The notes below the pieces were generated by a model that ran no database searches, was not told the DNA's origin, and saw only the letters and a list, made by a program, of their open reading frames with translations. Below are positions 1 to 8,481 of a stretch of 48,229 nucleotides of DNA, piece after piece. Positions within the stretch are counted from its first letter, which is position 1. Each line of letters opens with the position of its first letter. The stretch covers positions 1 through 48,229 of the forward strand of contig CAYVQC010000034.1 of assembly GCA_964453995.1 (NCBI GenBank). The letters run 5' to 3'. This DNA is from SKVR01 sp964453995. Its GTDB lineage: Bacteria > Bacteroidota > Bacteroidia > Bacteroidales > UBA7960. The translations under genes and the position numbers were made by a program.

Positions 1-432
1 AAAACTACTAAATATAGTGTTTTTTCAAACATCGAATTGGTTTGAACCATGTATTGTATATACTACTGGTATTTCCAATATTTTTCATACAATAGAAGCT
101 GGTAATCAAGCTAACTACGCATGAGCATGAATTATATCATAATTATTTTTTTTACACTTTTTGTATAAGGTAGTAGTTAAAGTTCGCAATGTAATAATTC
201 TTGTCCAAACCTCAAAAAATTTATTAATAGGTCCTACTCTAATTATATTTAATTTTCAATTAAATAATGATTGATTTTTTTCAAATTTATTTCCTTTATT
301 ATCAATCAATTTTCTAGTAAACAAATCAATCTTATGTCATTTTTTAATCAATCATTCACATAAATTTTGTACATGAATTTGTCATCATCCATAAACCGGT
401 TTCCAACCATCAATCATCATTGCTATTCTCAT
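1..432 (-). CDS. Glycosyltransferase family 4, N-terminal part, in a UGA=glycine code (partial)
   Basis: In the standard code this stretch is broken by stops. Read from the ATG at 432-430 with UGA as glycine it is open for 144 codons to the window edge, except for one TAG at 115-117. It starts MRIAMMIDGWKPVYGGGQ and includes CEGLIKKGHKIDLFTR, LAGLPASIVGK and PVVYTIHGSNQ, which is the normal N-terminal (acceptor) half of a GT4 glycosyltransferase: glycine-rich loop after strand 1, then the HAH...LAG segment. Eight UGA codons (16, 17, 27, 32, 59, 109, 116, 136) fall where the family has glycine, while tryptophan is written TGG at codons 10 and 76. Glycine is therefore a better reading than the Mycoplasma-type tryptophan. 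The code points to Gracilibacteria or Absconditabacteria. Sugar donor and acceptor are unknown. The gene overlaps the previous one by 10 bp. Confidence 0.85.
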
Positions 433-635
433 ACAATCTTTATATAATTATTTAAAGTTTTTTCTATATTATTTTTCCATAAAAATTTTTTAAAAGGGAT
501 TTTTTGATATATATTATTTTTAAAATCAATTATTTTGTTTGCAAGATCTTCTGGATTATTCGGTTCAATAAAATTAACATTTCAACTAACTACTTCAGGT
601 AATGATGCAATATTTGTTACTACTAAATTTTGCTT
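423..635 (-). CDS. Glycosyltransferase family 4, C-terminal end, in a UGA=glycine code (truncated at the junction)
   Basis: With UGA read as glycine the minus strand encodes about 70 codons ending at TAG 425-423. It contains VVTNIASLPEVVSGNVNFI and then EPNNPEDLANKI, the classic C-terminal GT4 signature in which a nucleotide-sugar-binding glutamate follows a TN..LPE..G segment and a 'PNNPE.LA..I' helix. The glycine of 'SGN' and the third-last codon are UGA. The 5' part of the gene is missing: upstream of about 635 the sequence changes to the C-terminus of a standard-code Bacteroidota threonyl-tRNA synthetase. The 10-bp overlap (ATGAGAATAG) with the next glycosyltransferase suggests a tightly packed polysaccharide or glycoconjugate operon in the source organism. 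The lineage is inferred from the code only. Confidence 0.8.
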
Positions 636-645
636 TATGGGTTGT
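625..645. other. Probable chimeric junction between two genomes with different genetic codes
   Basis: Left of this point the DNA is very AT-rich and coding only with UGA=Gly; right of it the DNA has balanced composition and a full-length standard-code thrS. The thrS stop (TAA, 637-635) sits on the boundary, and the glycosyltransferase frame loses its family resemblance just beyond it. The exact base cannot be fixed by eye. A metagenomic misassembly is the simplest explanation. Confidence 0.7.
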
Positions 646-2590
646 TTACAATTTCAAAATCTGTCATTTGGTTGATCTCTTCCCTTACCAGGTTGATAAA
701 CCCGTCAGGGGTAAAGGTTCCCAGGTCGCCCTTTCCATGCTTCCTAACAGAGAGGGTGCCGTCCATTTCTTCCTTTTCACCTACAATGATCATGTATGGG
801 ATTTTGCGGGTTTCGGCATCCCGTATCTTCTTCCCTGTTTTCTCACTTCTTTCATCAATAAGTGTCCGGATATCTGAATTATTGAGCAAAGTTAAAACTT
901 TTTTTGCATACCCTTCATACTTCTCGCTGATTGGCAATACAATAGCCTGCTCTGGCGTGAGCCAAAGGGGAAAGTTTCCGGCGCAATGCTCAATAAGCAC
1001 AGCCACAAAGCGTTCCATTGAACCAAAGGGAGCCCTGTGTATCATTACCGGCCGGTGCTTTTGGTTGTCGCTGCCGGTATATTCCAGTTCAAATCTGTCA
1101 GGAAGGTTATAATCTACCTGGATGGTGCCCAATTGCCACTTTCTACCCAAAGCATCCTTTACCATAAAATCAAGCTTGGGGCCGTAGAATGCAGCCTCGC
1201 CGGTTTCCACCTCAGCTTTGACACCTTTCTCCTCAACGGCTTCAATAATAGCTTGCTCAGCTTTTTCCCAGTTTTCCTCAGTACCAATATACTTTTGCAT
1301 ATTGTCGGGATCGCGAAGGGAGATCTGAACGCTGTAATCCTGAAAATCTAATGCTTTGAAGATGTACAGGATAATATCCATCACTTTAAGGAACTCTTCC
1401 TTAACCTGATCGGGGCGGCAAAAGATATGTGCATCGTCCTGGGTGAAACCTCTTACCCGCGTAAGACCGTGGAGCTCGCCACTTTGTTCGTAGCGGTATA
1501 CAGTGCCAAACTCAGCCATCCTTACAGGCAGGTCTTTGTAGGAATACTGCCTGGTTTTATATATCTCACAATGGTGAGGACAGTTCATGGGCTTCAGCAG
1601 GAACTCCTCGCCTTCAGCCGGTGTATGGATGGGCTGAAAAGAATCTTTGCCATATTTTTCATAATGACCACTGGTAACATACAGGTTTTTGTTGCCTATA
1701 TGAGGGGTGATCACCGGAAGATAACCCGCTTTCTTTTGCACGTTCTTCAGGAATTTTTCCAGATTTTCGCGTAGTTGAGCTCCCTTGGGTAACCACAGAG
1801 GCAATCCCTGACCAACATTGGCAGAGAAGGCAAATAGTTCCATTTCTCTCCCAATTTTTCGGTGGTCTCTTTTTTTGGCTTCTTCAAGCATCTCCAGGTA
1901 TTCTGTGAGCTGCTTCTGCTTGGGAAAGGTGATGCCATAAACCCTTGTAAGCTGTTTGCGGCTTTCATCTCCGCGCCAGTAGGCACCGGCAATGCTCAGC
2001 AGTTTTACGGCTTTAATAGGGCTGGTATCCATAAGATGAGGACCACGGCACAGGTCGGTAAAATTGCCTGATTCGTAAAAACTGATGGTGCCATCTTCCA
2101 GGTCCTGCAAAAGGTCAACCTTATACTCGTCTCCTTTTTGGGTATAATATTGCAACGCCTCTGTCTTGGGAATCTCTTTTCTTTGGAAAGTTTGTTTCTG
2201 CCTGGCCAGCTCCAGCATTTTTTTCTCGATCTTATCAAAATCGTTGCTGGAAATGGTGCGGTCGCCAAGATCTATGTCGTAGTAAAACCCGTTTTCCACA
2301 TCAGGCCCGATACCAAATTTGGTTCCGGGATAAAGTGTTTCAATGGCTTCTGCCATCAGGTGTGCCGAAGAGTGCCACATTGTAGCTTTACCCTCCTTAT
2401 CGTCCCAGGTATGCAACTTTATTTTTGCATCACTTTGGATGGGTCTGTTCAGATCCCACACTTCTCCATTTACACTTATGGAAAGTACATTTCGTGCAAG
2501 ACCCTCACTGATGCTTTGGGCAATTTCAAAGCCTGTTACACCTTTGGGGTATTCTCGAGTTGAATTATCGGGAAGAGTTATTTTTATCAT
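635..2590 (-). CDS. thrS: Threonyl-tRNA synthetase
   Basis: A class II aminoacyl-tRNA synthetase of 651 residues that charges tRNA-Thr in the cytoplasm. Order of domains: N-terminal TGS domain (about 1-62), the second editing domain (about 65-225) with HSSAHLMAEAIE and the zinc-type DLCRGPHL segment, the catalytic core (about 230-535), and the anticodon-binding domain (about 540-640). In the core, NCPHHCEIYK supplies the zinc-ligand cysteine, RYEQSGELHGLTRVRGFTQD is motif 2, and HRAPFGSMERF is motif 3. The length is normal. The last residues (after about MTDF) are atypical and end exactly at the suspected junction, so the true C-terminus may differ by a few residues. A consensus promoter lies 25-57 bp upstream of the ATG. 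Confidence 0.97.
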   Translation of the reverse strand: MIKITLPDNSTREYPKGVTGFEIAQSISEGLARNVLSISVNGEVWDLNRPIQSDAKIKLHTWDDKEGKATMWHSSAHLMAEAIETLYPGTKFGIGPDVENGFYYDIDLGDRTISSNDFDKIEKKMLELARQKQTFQRKEIPKTEALQYYTQKGDEYKVDLLQDLEDGTISFYESGNFTDLCRGPHLMDTSPIKAVKLLSIAGAYWRGDESRKQLTRVYGITFPKQKQLTEYLEMLEEAKKRDHRKIGREMELFAFSANVGQGLPLWLPKGAQLRENLEKFLKNVQKKAGYLPVITPHIGNKNLYVTSGHYEKYGKDSFQPIHTPAEGEEFLLKPMNCPHHCEIYKTRQYSYKDLPVRMAEFGTVYRYEQSGELHGLTRVRGFTQDDAHIFCRPDQVKEEFLKVMDIILYIFKALDFQDYSVQISLRDPDNMQKYIGTEENWEKAEQAIIEAVEEKGVKAEVETGEAAFYGPKLDFMVKDALGRKWQLGTIQVDYNLPDRFELEYTGSDNQKHRPVMIHRAPFGSMERFVAVLIEHCAGNFPLWLTPEQAIVLPISEKYEGYAKKVLTLLNNSDIRTLIDERSEKTGKKIRDAETRKIPYMIIVGEKEEMDGTLSVRKHGKGDLGTFTPDGFINLVREEINQMTDFEIVNNP

Positions 2591-2614
2591 TGTTTACTTC
2601 AGATTTCAAGGGTG

Positions 2615-2647
2615 CAAAGGTACAAAAATTATCCTTTGCAACACAAA
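2615..2647 (-). promoter_or_regulatory. Bacteroidota-type promoter for thrS
   Basis: On the minus strand TTTG (2647-2644) is followed after 21 bp by TACCTTTG (2622-2615), a full match to the TAnnTTTG -7 consensus, about 25 bp upstream of the thrS ATG. Confidence 0.7.
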
Positions 2648-2714
2648 TTATTTAATTGTTATGCAGATTAATAACCCACTAATAATGACAAAGGCTGATC
2701 AGAACAATACACAA

Positions 2715-3491
2715 TCAGCGAAAAGATTTGATGATCCGCAATTGATGGGTATATTTACGGGTATCCACATTAAATATCCCATGATGGTCAATTTTATCTA
2801 TCCTTACCTTTTGGTGGGCATGTATGATATAAGACTCATCAAGCATTATTCCTGTATGTATAATATTTCCTTCTTCATCATCAAAGAACAGCAGATCACC
2901 GGGCCTGGCTTCATGGATCAGGTTGATCATTTCTCCCTGCCGGGCCTGCTGAGAGGCATCGCGATGGATGGATTTGCCTGCCATTTTATAAACCAATTGA
3001 GTAAATCCCGAGCAATCGATGCCAAGAACTGATTTTCCTCCCCACTGGTAGGGAGCGTGAAGAAAGAGCATTGCATGATTGATGACGGAGGCCTGATCGA
3101 AGTCCTTTACGGGGCTCATGGCGCCATGAAAATACCACTGCTCCCCTGCCAGCTCAAAAGCTTGATCGCTACAATCGTAGAAACTACTACCGGCAGAAAC
3201 CAGGAAGCTGTGGTTACGGCTTTTGTTTTCAAGCAATTGCACCAGGTCATTGCTTACCCATTGAGATTGCTTTAGAAGCAGGTCCATTTCATCGGGAGCC
3301 AGGGGAGTAACCTGTCCGGATGAAACCCAACCCTGGTAGCTGTCTGCCACGAGCTGCACCAATAGCCACTTTTCTTTTTTTTCCAATACGGTAAACAAAT
3401 CTCCAAACAACATTTGTGTTACCTGTTCACTTCTGTCATCGGGCAATGCCCGCAATGGTGCCACACTGATCAGACAAATTCCGCAATCCAT
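2715..3491 (-). CDS. NlpC/P60 family cell-wall peptidase with SH3 domain
   Basis: A 258-residue putative gamma-D-glutamyl-diamino-acid endopeptidase acting on peptidoglycan peptides. The N-terminal half is a bacterial SH3 region (GWVSSGQV is a typical strand end); the C-terminal half is NlpC/P60, with catalytic Cys160 in GIDCSGFTQLVY and the histidine in IIHTGIML. The start was placed at 3491 (MDCGICLISVAPLRALP) rather than at an in-frame ATG 26 codons upstream, because homologues begin with this 'yGI...s..p.Ra.p' strand and the extra residues are not family-like. No signal peptide is evident, so it may be cytoplasmic and act on recycled muropeptides. It is divergent from the HD phosphodiesterase gene. 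Confidence 0.88.
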   Translation of the reverse strand: MDCGICLISVAPLRALPDDRSEQVTQMLFGDLFTVLEKKEKWLLVQLVADSYQGWVSSGQVTPLAPDEMDLLLKQSQWVSNDLVQLLENKSRNHSFLVSAGSSFYDCSDQAFELAGEQWYFHGAMSPVKDFDQASVINHAMLFLHAPYQWGGKSVLGIDCSGFTQLVYKMAGKSIHRDASQQARQGEMINLIHEARPGDLLFFDDEEGNIIHTGIMLDESYIIHAHQKVRIDKIDHHGIFNVDTRKYTHQLRIIKSFR

Positions 3492-3645
3492 ATCTGTTTT
3501 TTGGGGTAAATATAGAGAAAAATTCCTTGCGACGAAATGAAAAGTTAGCGCAACTGTGCCTGGCTTCATTCTTAAACTTTTTTAAGACTGGTACTGTTGA
3601 CCTTAAATAATTGCTACTTTAGCACGATTGTAACAAAACAAAAAA

Positions 3646-5724
3646 ATGAACAAAATCATATCCTGGTTACAGGAAAACTTTCACAACATAGCACGCATAT
3701 TTCTGTTTGCCATAAGCATACTCCTCATTTTATTGGTATTTCCGAGGCAAACAGGCTTTTTCTGGGAATTTTCCCAGGCTCGTCCCTGGCTTTATGAAGA
3801 CCTTATTGCCCCCTTCAACTTTGCCATTTTGAAAAGCCCCGGTGAACTGGAGCGCGAAAGAGAAGAAGTACTCCAGGAACTGACACCCTTTTTTAAGGAA
3901 GACCCGGGGATTTATGAGCGCCAGTTTCAACAATTCAATAACAGGTTTGAAATGGCATGGGCTGAAAGATTTCCAGGAAAAAATTCAACAATAAAGGAAA
4001 ACAGAAAAAAATTAGCCATTAGTATTTTTGACTCTATCTACCAGCGAGGGTTGATCTTCCTTGAGGGCGATATGGTAGGAGCTGATCCAGAAACCGAAAT
4101 TCTGCTTTTGGATGGCACAGTAGCCCGCAGCCGCAGGATCGGTGATTTTTTTACCATCCAGGAAGCCTTTCAGTTTATTGGCAATCAGCTGGCGGAAAAA
4201 GAACCCAACCCTGAATACAGAAGCCTGATGCGCAATGTACTGGAAAACTCCATTACTCATTCTGTATCTTGGGATGAAGAAGCCAATGCCAGGGCCATTG
4301 ATGCTGCCCTGGAAAGAATCTCTCCCACAAGGGGTATGGTTCAGCAGGGAGAAAAAATTGTTTCCAAGGGAGAGATTATCACCGATGAAAAATACATGAT
4401 ACTTGAATCGTTCCGGACCGAATATTCCAGACAACTGGGTAGCTCATCTACCAATTACATTGTATTTATCGGCCAGTTTGTCCTGGTGGCTGTTTCAATT
4501 GTTGTGCTCAGCCTGTTCCTTAAAGTTTTTCGCAGTGAGGTGTATTACGACTCACGAAAGATCATTGTCATCCTGCTCTCGCTCTACCTGATGATATTTC
4601 TTACCAGCCAGGTAGTAAAATACAATATCAACCTTCTGTATCTGGTACCGGTTTGTATCGTGCCTATAATCATCCGAAGTTTTTTCGACAACCGGCTGGC
4701 TCTTTATGTCCATATCATTGGAATCATCCTCATTGGCTTTTTGGTACCCAAGAGTTTTGAGTTTGTATTCTTACAGTTTATTGCCGGCATCATTGCCATC
4801 TTGGGCATGGCAAGTTTAAGGCGTCGTTCACAATTGTTTTTTACTGTATTTCTGATTTTCCTCACTTACTGTACCATCTTTTCGGGTTTAACCCTGGCGC
4901 AAACCGGGACTTTCAACAGCATTGAAACTTTTAACTTTGTTTATTTTGCCGGAAGCGCATTGCTTACCCTGTTTGCCTATCCCTTGATTTATATTTTTGA
5001 GAAGGCTTCGGGTTTACCCACCGACTTTTCGCTGCTGGAACTCTCCGATACCAACTCTCCGCTGTTGCGCGAGCTCAATATGCAGGCTCCTGGTACTTTC
5101 CAACACTCGCTTCAGGTAGCAAACCTGTCGGAAGAAGCCATTAACATAATTGGCGGTAACAGCCTGCTTGTCCGCACAGGGGCACTATACCACGATATCG
5201 GGAAAATGGAGCAACCCCAGTTTTTTATAGAGAATCAAAATACGGAGATCAACCCCCACGATGATCTCAGTTTTGCCGAAAGCGCCGAGATTATTATCGG
5301 GCATGTTATTAAAGGCGTGGAAAAAGCACGCAAACATAATCTGCCCGAATACATCATTGATTTTATTCGTACCCACCATGGTACAACCACCACCCGGTAC
5401 TTTTATGCCATGGAGAAGAATGAAAATCCTGATAAAGAAGTGGATCCGGAGATTTTTCGTTACAAAGGCCCTGAGCCCTTCAGCAAGGAAACTGCCGTTT
5501 TGATGATGGCCGATTCGGTAGAAGCCGCCTCGAGAAGCATGAAAAAGCCCGATGAAGAAAGCATCAATCAGCTGGTTGACAACATTATTGACAACCAGGT
5601 AAATGAACAGCAGTTTTATAATGCTAATATTACGCTCAAAGAAATTGCTACCATTAAAAGGGTTTTCAAAAACCGGTTGATGCACATTTTTCATGTCCGC
5701 ATTGCTTATCCGGTTCTGAACTGA
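3646..5724 (+). CDS. 7TM-HD family phosphohydrolase, PgpH-like c-di-AMP phosphodiesterase
   Basis: A 692-residue membrane protein with the architecture of the PgpH family: one N-terminal transmembrane helix (about 14-34), a long extracytoplasmic 7TMR-HDED domain (about 45-270), seven transmembrane helices (about 275-475) and a C-terminal HD hydrolase domain. The HD pair is H516-D517 (YHDIGKM), preceded by GTFQHSLQVANL and followed by HDDLSFAES, GHV and THHGTT, which complete the metal-binding histidine set. Known members hydrolyse c-di-AMP. The match to substrate is by family only. The gene is divergent from the NlpC/P60 gene and convergent with, and only 12 bp from, the WbqC gene. Confidence 0.93.
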   Translation: MNKIISWLQENFHNIARIFLFAISILLILLVFPRQTGFFWEFSQARPWLYEDLIAPFNFAILKSPGELEREREEVLQELTPFFKEDPGIYERQFQQFNNRFEMAWAERFPGKNSTIKENRKKLAISIFDSIYQRGLIFLEGDMVGADPETEILLLDGTVARSRRIGDFFTIQEAFQFIGNQLAEKEPNPEYRSLMRNVLENSITHSVSWDEEANARAIDAALERISPTRGMVQQGEKIVSKGEIITDEKYMILESFRTEYSRQLGSSSTNYIVFIGQFVLVAVSIVVLSLFLKVFRSEVYYDSRKIIVILLSLYLMIFLTSQVVKYNINLLYLVPVCIVPIIIRSFFDNRLALYVHIIGIILIGFLVPKSFEFVFLQFIAGIIAILGMASLRRRSQLFFTVFLIFLTYCTIFSGLTLAQTGTFNSIETFNFVYFAGSALLTLFAYPLIYIFEKASGLPTDFSLLELSDTNSPLLRELNMQAPGTFQHSLQVANLSEEAINIIGGNSLLVRTGALYHDIGKMEQPQFFIENQNTEINPHDDLSFAESAEIIIGHVIKGVEKARKHNLPEYIIDFIRTHHGTTTTRYFYAMEKNENPDKEVDPEIFRYKGPEPFSKETAVLMMADSVEAASRSMKKPDEESINQLVDNIIDNQVNEQQFYNANITLKEIATIKRVFKNRLMHIFHVRIAYPVLN

Positions 5725-5736
5725 GAATCCACAGGA

Positions 5737-6399
5737 CTAAAAACCAATCCTTTCTGCAGTTTCCTGAATATAGGAACTGGCATCGGGTCCCAGATTAAAG
5801 ATCAGATCGAGGATACTGGCGTTGGGAACAAAACCCAGCCTGTCTTCAAATACCTGGTAGTAGGGCTCAAAAACAGGAAATTTTTTTCCCTGCCGGTCGC
5901 GGGGTTTGGGACTAATGGCAAATCGGTAGTCTATATACACCCCAGGATTTGAAACAAACTCCTCAGTATATTCCAGGTTTATTTTCATTTCCATTTCGCT
6001 AACCAAAGCATGAAGAATGGTTCTGTTGACCCTGGCAAGAGTATGATCATTTTGGAACAATAGCTCTTTGACCAAATCAGCATAAAACAGGAAATAGGGA
6101 GCATTCCGGTAAGCTGCTTCAATGGTTTTCCAATGGTTCTTTTGCCAGGGTGAATGAGAACTGATGATAACCTGGAAGGTTTTGGTGTGGTTTCCAAAAG
6201 GTTTCTCTACGGGAACGGTAAGATTTACCGCCCCATTGGCAGTAAGCACAACACACCGGTTGCGCCAGGTTTGCCTGGAATACGTTTCATGAAGATCGAT
6301 CATCACATTTTTACAACCTGCCATCAGTACAAAATATTCTATTGGTGGAAAATAAGACGTTGCCAGCAGCAGGGGCATGGTAGGGTTGTATAAATTCAT
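5737..6399 (-). CDS. WbqC-like family protein
   Basis: A 220-residue member of the WbqC-like family, recognised by SYFPPIEYFVLM near the N-terminus, a TYSRQTWRNRC segment and KNHWKTIEAAYRNAPYF. The family is found near polysaccharide genes and, in Bacteroidota, very commonly directly behind lepB, as here (about 100 bp downstream, same strand). The biochemical role is not established. An internal ATG eight codons in (MPLLLATSYFPP) is also a credible start. No membrane segment is visible. Confidence 0.88.
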   Translation of the reverse strand: MNLYNPTMPLLLATSYFPPIEYFVLMAGCKNVMIDLHETYSRQTWRNRCVVLTANGAVNLTVPVEKPFGNHTKTFQVIISSHSPWQKNHWKTIEAAYRNAPYFLFYADLVKELLFQNDHTLARVNRTILHALVSEMEMKINLEYTEEFVSNPGVYIDYRFAISPKPRDRQGKKFPVFEPYYQVFEDRLGFVPNASILDLIFNLGPDASSYIQETAERIGF

Positions 6400-6500
6400 T
6401 ACTGATGAGTGTTATAGGTTATGCCGGTCCTAAAAACGAAACCGGGCAATTTGTTCAGTATTAAAACGACGGATTCTTTCCTTGATCCTATCATAAATCT

Positions 6501-7592
6501 CTAATCTTCTCTGCCTGGCCTTGAAAAGAATCTCGTCCAGCGTATCTTGTCAAAAAAGCCACCTTCCTTATCGAAAGAAGCTAACACCAAATTTGCTCTG
6601 CCTACAATATGATTTTCAGGAACCATACCCCAAAGGCGCGAATCTGAGGTATTGTGGCGATTATCGCCCAACAGGAAATAGTAGTCATTTTTAAATGTAT
6701 AGTTTTGGACAAAGGATCCGTTTATAAAAACAGAATCGTTGACAATGGTAACGGCTTCACGCTCATGGAAAACAATGTGGTAGTACCACAGGTCTATGGT
6801 GCGAGGGTTCAGGGGAACTGTATATCCTTTTACAGGGATGCGTACCGGCCCGAAATTATCAGCATCCCATTGTTGCGAACGTTGGCCAAAAGGTACCAGG
6901 TATTCCTGTTCCTGCTGACCGGGGAATCTTTGGATCTTTTTCACATCCTTTCTTTGGCTAATGGAATCAGCCACACTGGCAGTAAGTGGAAACAGATAAC
7001 TGTTTCTACCATTTTTTTTATGGCCTTCCCGTATTTGATATGCTTCAAGAAATTCGTCCAATGCTATATTTCGTTTTGTTTCCACCAGGTAGTTCCACTG
7101 CAGATCGGCTGGCTGAGGTATTTTTTTTCCGTTGATAAATACTTCAGCGTTGCGGATCATAAGGTCATCGCCGGGCAACCCGGCGAGTCGCCGTACAATG
7201 CGTGTTCTCTGGTCAATGGCCCGGCTATGGGGTGCGGGGATATTAAGGTATACCAGGTCATTGTATTGCGGATCCCTGTTGCCGGGCAAACGCCAGTAGG
7301 GCAATTGCTTTACCGGGGTTAGCGAGTCGGTGGTAAAAAACAGCCTTACAATGGCATGGGGCAATATGCGCATAGGCATCCTTGCTCCGTAGTTGAATTT
7401 GTTGACCAGCAGCACATCACCCGACAGCAGGGTTTTTTCCATGCTGCTATCAGAGAGGCTTTTCAAATCAAAAACAAAAAACCGCAACAATACTAAAAAA
7501 ACAAAGGCATAAAGAAATGCTTTGATCCATTCCTTCATGCCTTTGGAAACCTTTACTTTTTTTCTTCTGCCAGCAACTCGTTTTGGGGTCAT
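6501..7592 (-). CDS. lepB: Signal peptidase I (S26), with arginine in place of the general-base lysine
   Basis: A 363-residue membrane-anchored type I signal peptidase. One transmembrane helix (about 22-41) precedes the catalytic domain. Box B holds the expected nucleophile Ser50 (SDSSMEKTLLSGD), box D is RRLAGLPGD, and box E is GDNRHNTSDSRLWG near the C-terminus. Aligning box D with E. coli LepB (IKRAVGLPGD, Lys145) puts Arg134 (codon CGG, 7193-7191) at the catalytic lysine. Everything else looks intact, including the long insert typical of Bacteroidota homologues. The enzyme may be a divergent paralogue with altered activity, or the lysine may be supplied elsewhere. It lies upstream of wbqC-like and downstream of the hemerythrin gene; its first ~40 codons are duplicated in decayed form at about 8.5 kb. 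Confidence 0.92.
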   Translation of the reverse strand: MTPKRVAGRRKKVKVSKGMKEWIKAFLYAFVFLVLLRFFVFDLKSLSDSSMEKTLLSGDVLLVNKFNYGARMPMRILPHAIVRLFFTTDSLTPVKQLPYWRLPGNRDPQYNDLVYLNIPAPHSRAIDQRTRIVRRLAGLPGDDLMIRNAEVFINGKKIPQPADLQWNYLVETKRNIALDEFLEAYQIREGHKKNGRNSYLFPLTASVADSISQRKDVKKIQRFPGQQEQEYLVPFGQRSQQWDADNFGPVRIPVKGYTVPLNPRTIDLWYYHIVFHEREAVTIVNDSVFINGSFVQNYTFKNDYYFLLGDNRHNTSDSRLWGMVPENHIVGRANLVLASFDKEGGFFDKIRWTRFFSRPGRED

Positions 7593-7673
7593 ACAATGAT
7601 TTTATGGTTCAAAAATAACATAAAATCAACTTATACACTCCTGATATTTGCTTGCAATCACTCTGATAAAGGC
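7468..7673. repeat. Direct repeat, copy 1 (lepB 5' end plus its upstream region)
   Basis: About 200 bp covering the first ~40 codons of lepB and ~80 bp upstream recur in the same orientation at about 8482-8677. Long identical blocks include the segments at 7501-7535 and 7566-7589. Confidence 0.85.
7610..7617 (-). promoter_or_regulatory. -7 element of the lepB promoter
   Basis: TATTTTTG on the minus strand is a full match to TAnnTTTG, 17 bp upstream of the lepB ATG, which would give a very short leader. No clear TTTG -33 box was found. The same site in the decayed copy near 8.62 kb reads TATTCTGA. Confidence 0.45.
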
Positions 7674-7702
7674 TTTTTTTCTTGACTGTTGAGTGAGCTG
7701 GA

Positions 7703-8134
7703 TTAGTGAATATCAGCCATCATTTCATTATAACGCTTTGCCAGATCATCTACCTGTCGTGGGGACAGTACTTCCCTGGCAACACTGAATATCTCTTCTT
7801 CCTCCTCATCCAGATGATGAATGAGCAGTTCATGGAATTTTTTATAACTCTCCATCCACTCGTCAGAACTAATGTCCTTGCTGTCTACCTCTTCCATCAT
7901 CTCATTGATTTCATGGTGTTCTGAGATGCTGTGCCGGGCTTCGCCCTGAGATTTATCATCTGCAAGTAAAGCAATATAAAAATATCTTTCTTCTGAGCGT
8001 GCATGAGCGTCAACCAAAGATTTCAGTTGCTCAAAGAGTTTTTCTCTTTTTTCCGGGTCAGTAGTATTCAGTAATTCCTTACCCTGTTCTCTCTGTGTTT
8101 TGTGATCATTCTTAATAGTTTCAAAGATGTCCAT
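7703..8134 (-). CDS. Hemerythrin HHE-domain protein
   Basis: A 143-residue all-helical protein with the HHE cation-binding pattern: H11 (NDH), H44 and E48 (AHARSEE), a central SEHHEINEMMEE and HHLDEEEEEIF near the end, which together can hold a di-iron site. The middle of the protein is strongly acidic. Single-domain proteins of this kind are linked to oxygen or nitric-oxide sensing and iron handling, but the sequence does not say which. It stands alone between lepB and the decayed lepB copy. No membrane segment or signal peptide is present. Confidence 0.9.
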   Translation of the reverse strand: MDIFETIKNDHKTQREQGKELLNTTDPEKREKLFEQLKSLVDAHARSEERYFYIALLADDKSQGEARHSISEHHEINEMMEEVDSKDISSDEWMESYKKFHELLIHHLDEEEEEIFSVAREVLSPRQVDDLAKRYNEMMADIH

Positions 8135-8481
8135 AACTCAATAAATTAACTTATTCGTTCGACTTTAATAAGAATTATTTAGGACAAGTATGAAGGAAAA
8201 TACCCTGCCAAAAATCCGCAAAGCTTATATTTATTCGTAATATGTCACTTAACATTGTTTCTGAGAGGGTTAATGTTGTAGATTATTTTACCCGATGTGG
8301 AAATTGCTCCCGACTTTTTAAGAAAATTATTGTAGTAAGATCGATAATTCTTTAAGCCCGGCAAGTCAATCTTTCTTTTTGGTACCTGCTTATTTCTTGG
8401 ATTCAGCCTGTTTCATAATCCAGGAAGAACGGGACATTTTATGTTAATCAGCCTATTGAGTGCGGAAAGGCTTATCAGAAC
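8135..8481. other. Intergenic region without recognised gene
   Basis: About 350 bp between the hemerythrin start and the lepB remnant. I found no tRNA-like fold, no open frame with family resemblance and no convincing terminator. The hemerythrin promoter must lie in the left part. Confidence 0.5.

Noticed and set aside
115..117. UAG also reassigned to an amino acid
   Set aside because: Only one internal TAG was found, and the preceding gene ends sensibly at TAG 425-423, so a mutation or error is simpler.
1..432. UGA as tryptophan (Mycoplasma-type code)
   Set aside because: The UGA positions match conserved glycines and tryptophan is still encoded by TGG.
1..600. AT-rich stretch as replication origin or plain intergenic DNA
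   Set aside because: It is coding on the minus strand once UGA is glycine, with conserved glycosyltransferase motifs; no DnaA-box cluster was seen.
630..1112. Plus-strand frame of 160 codons
   Set aside because: Antisense to thrS, with no family resemblance.
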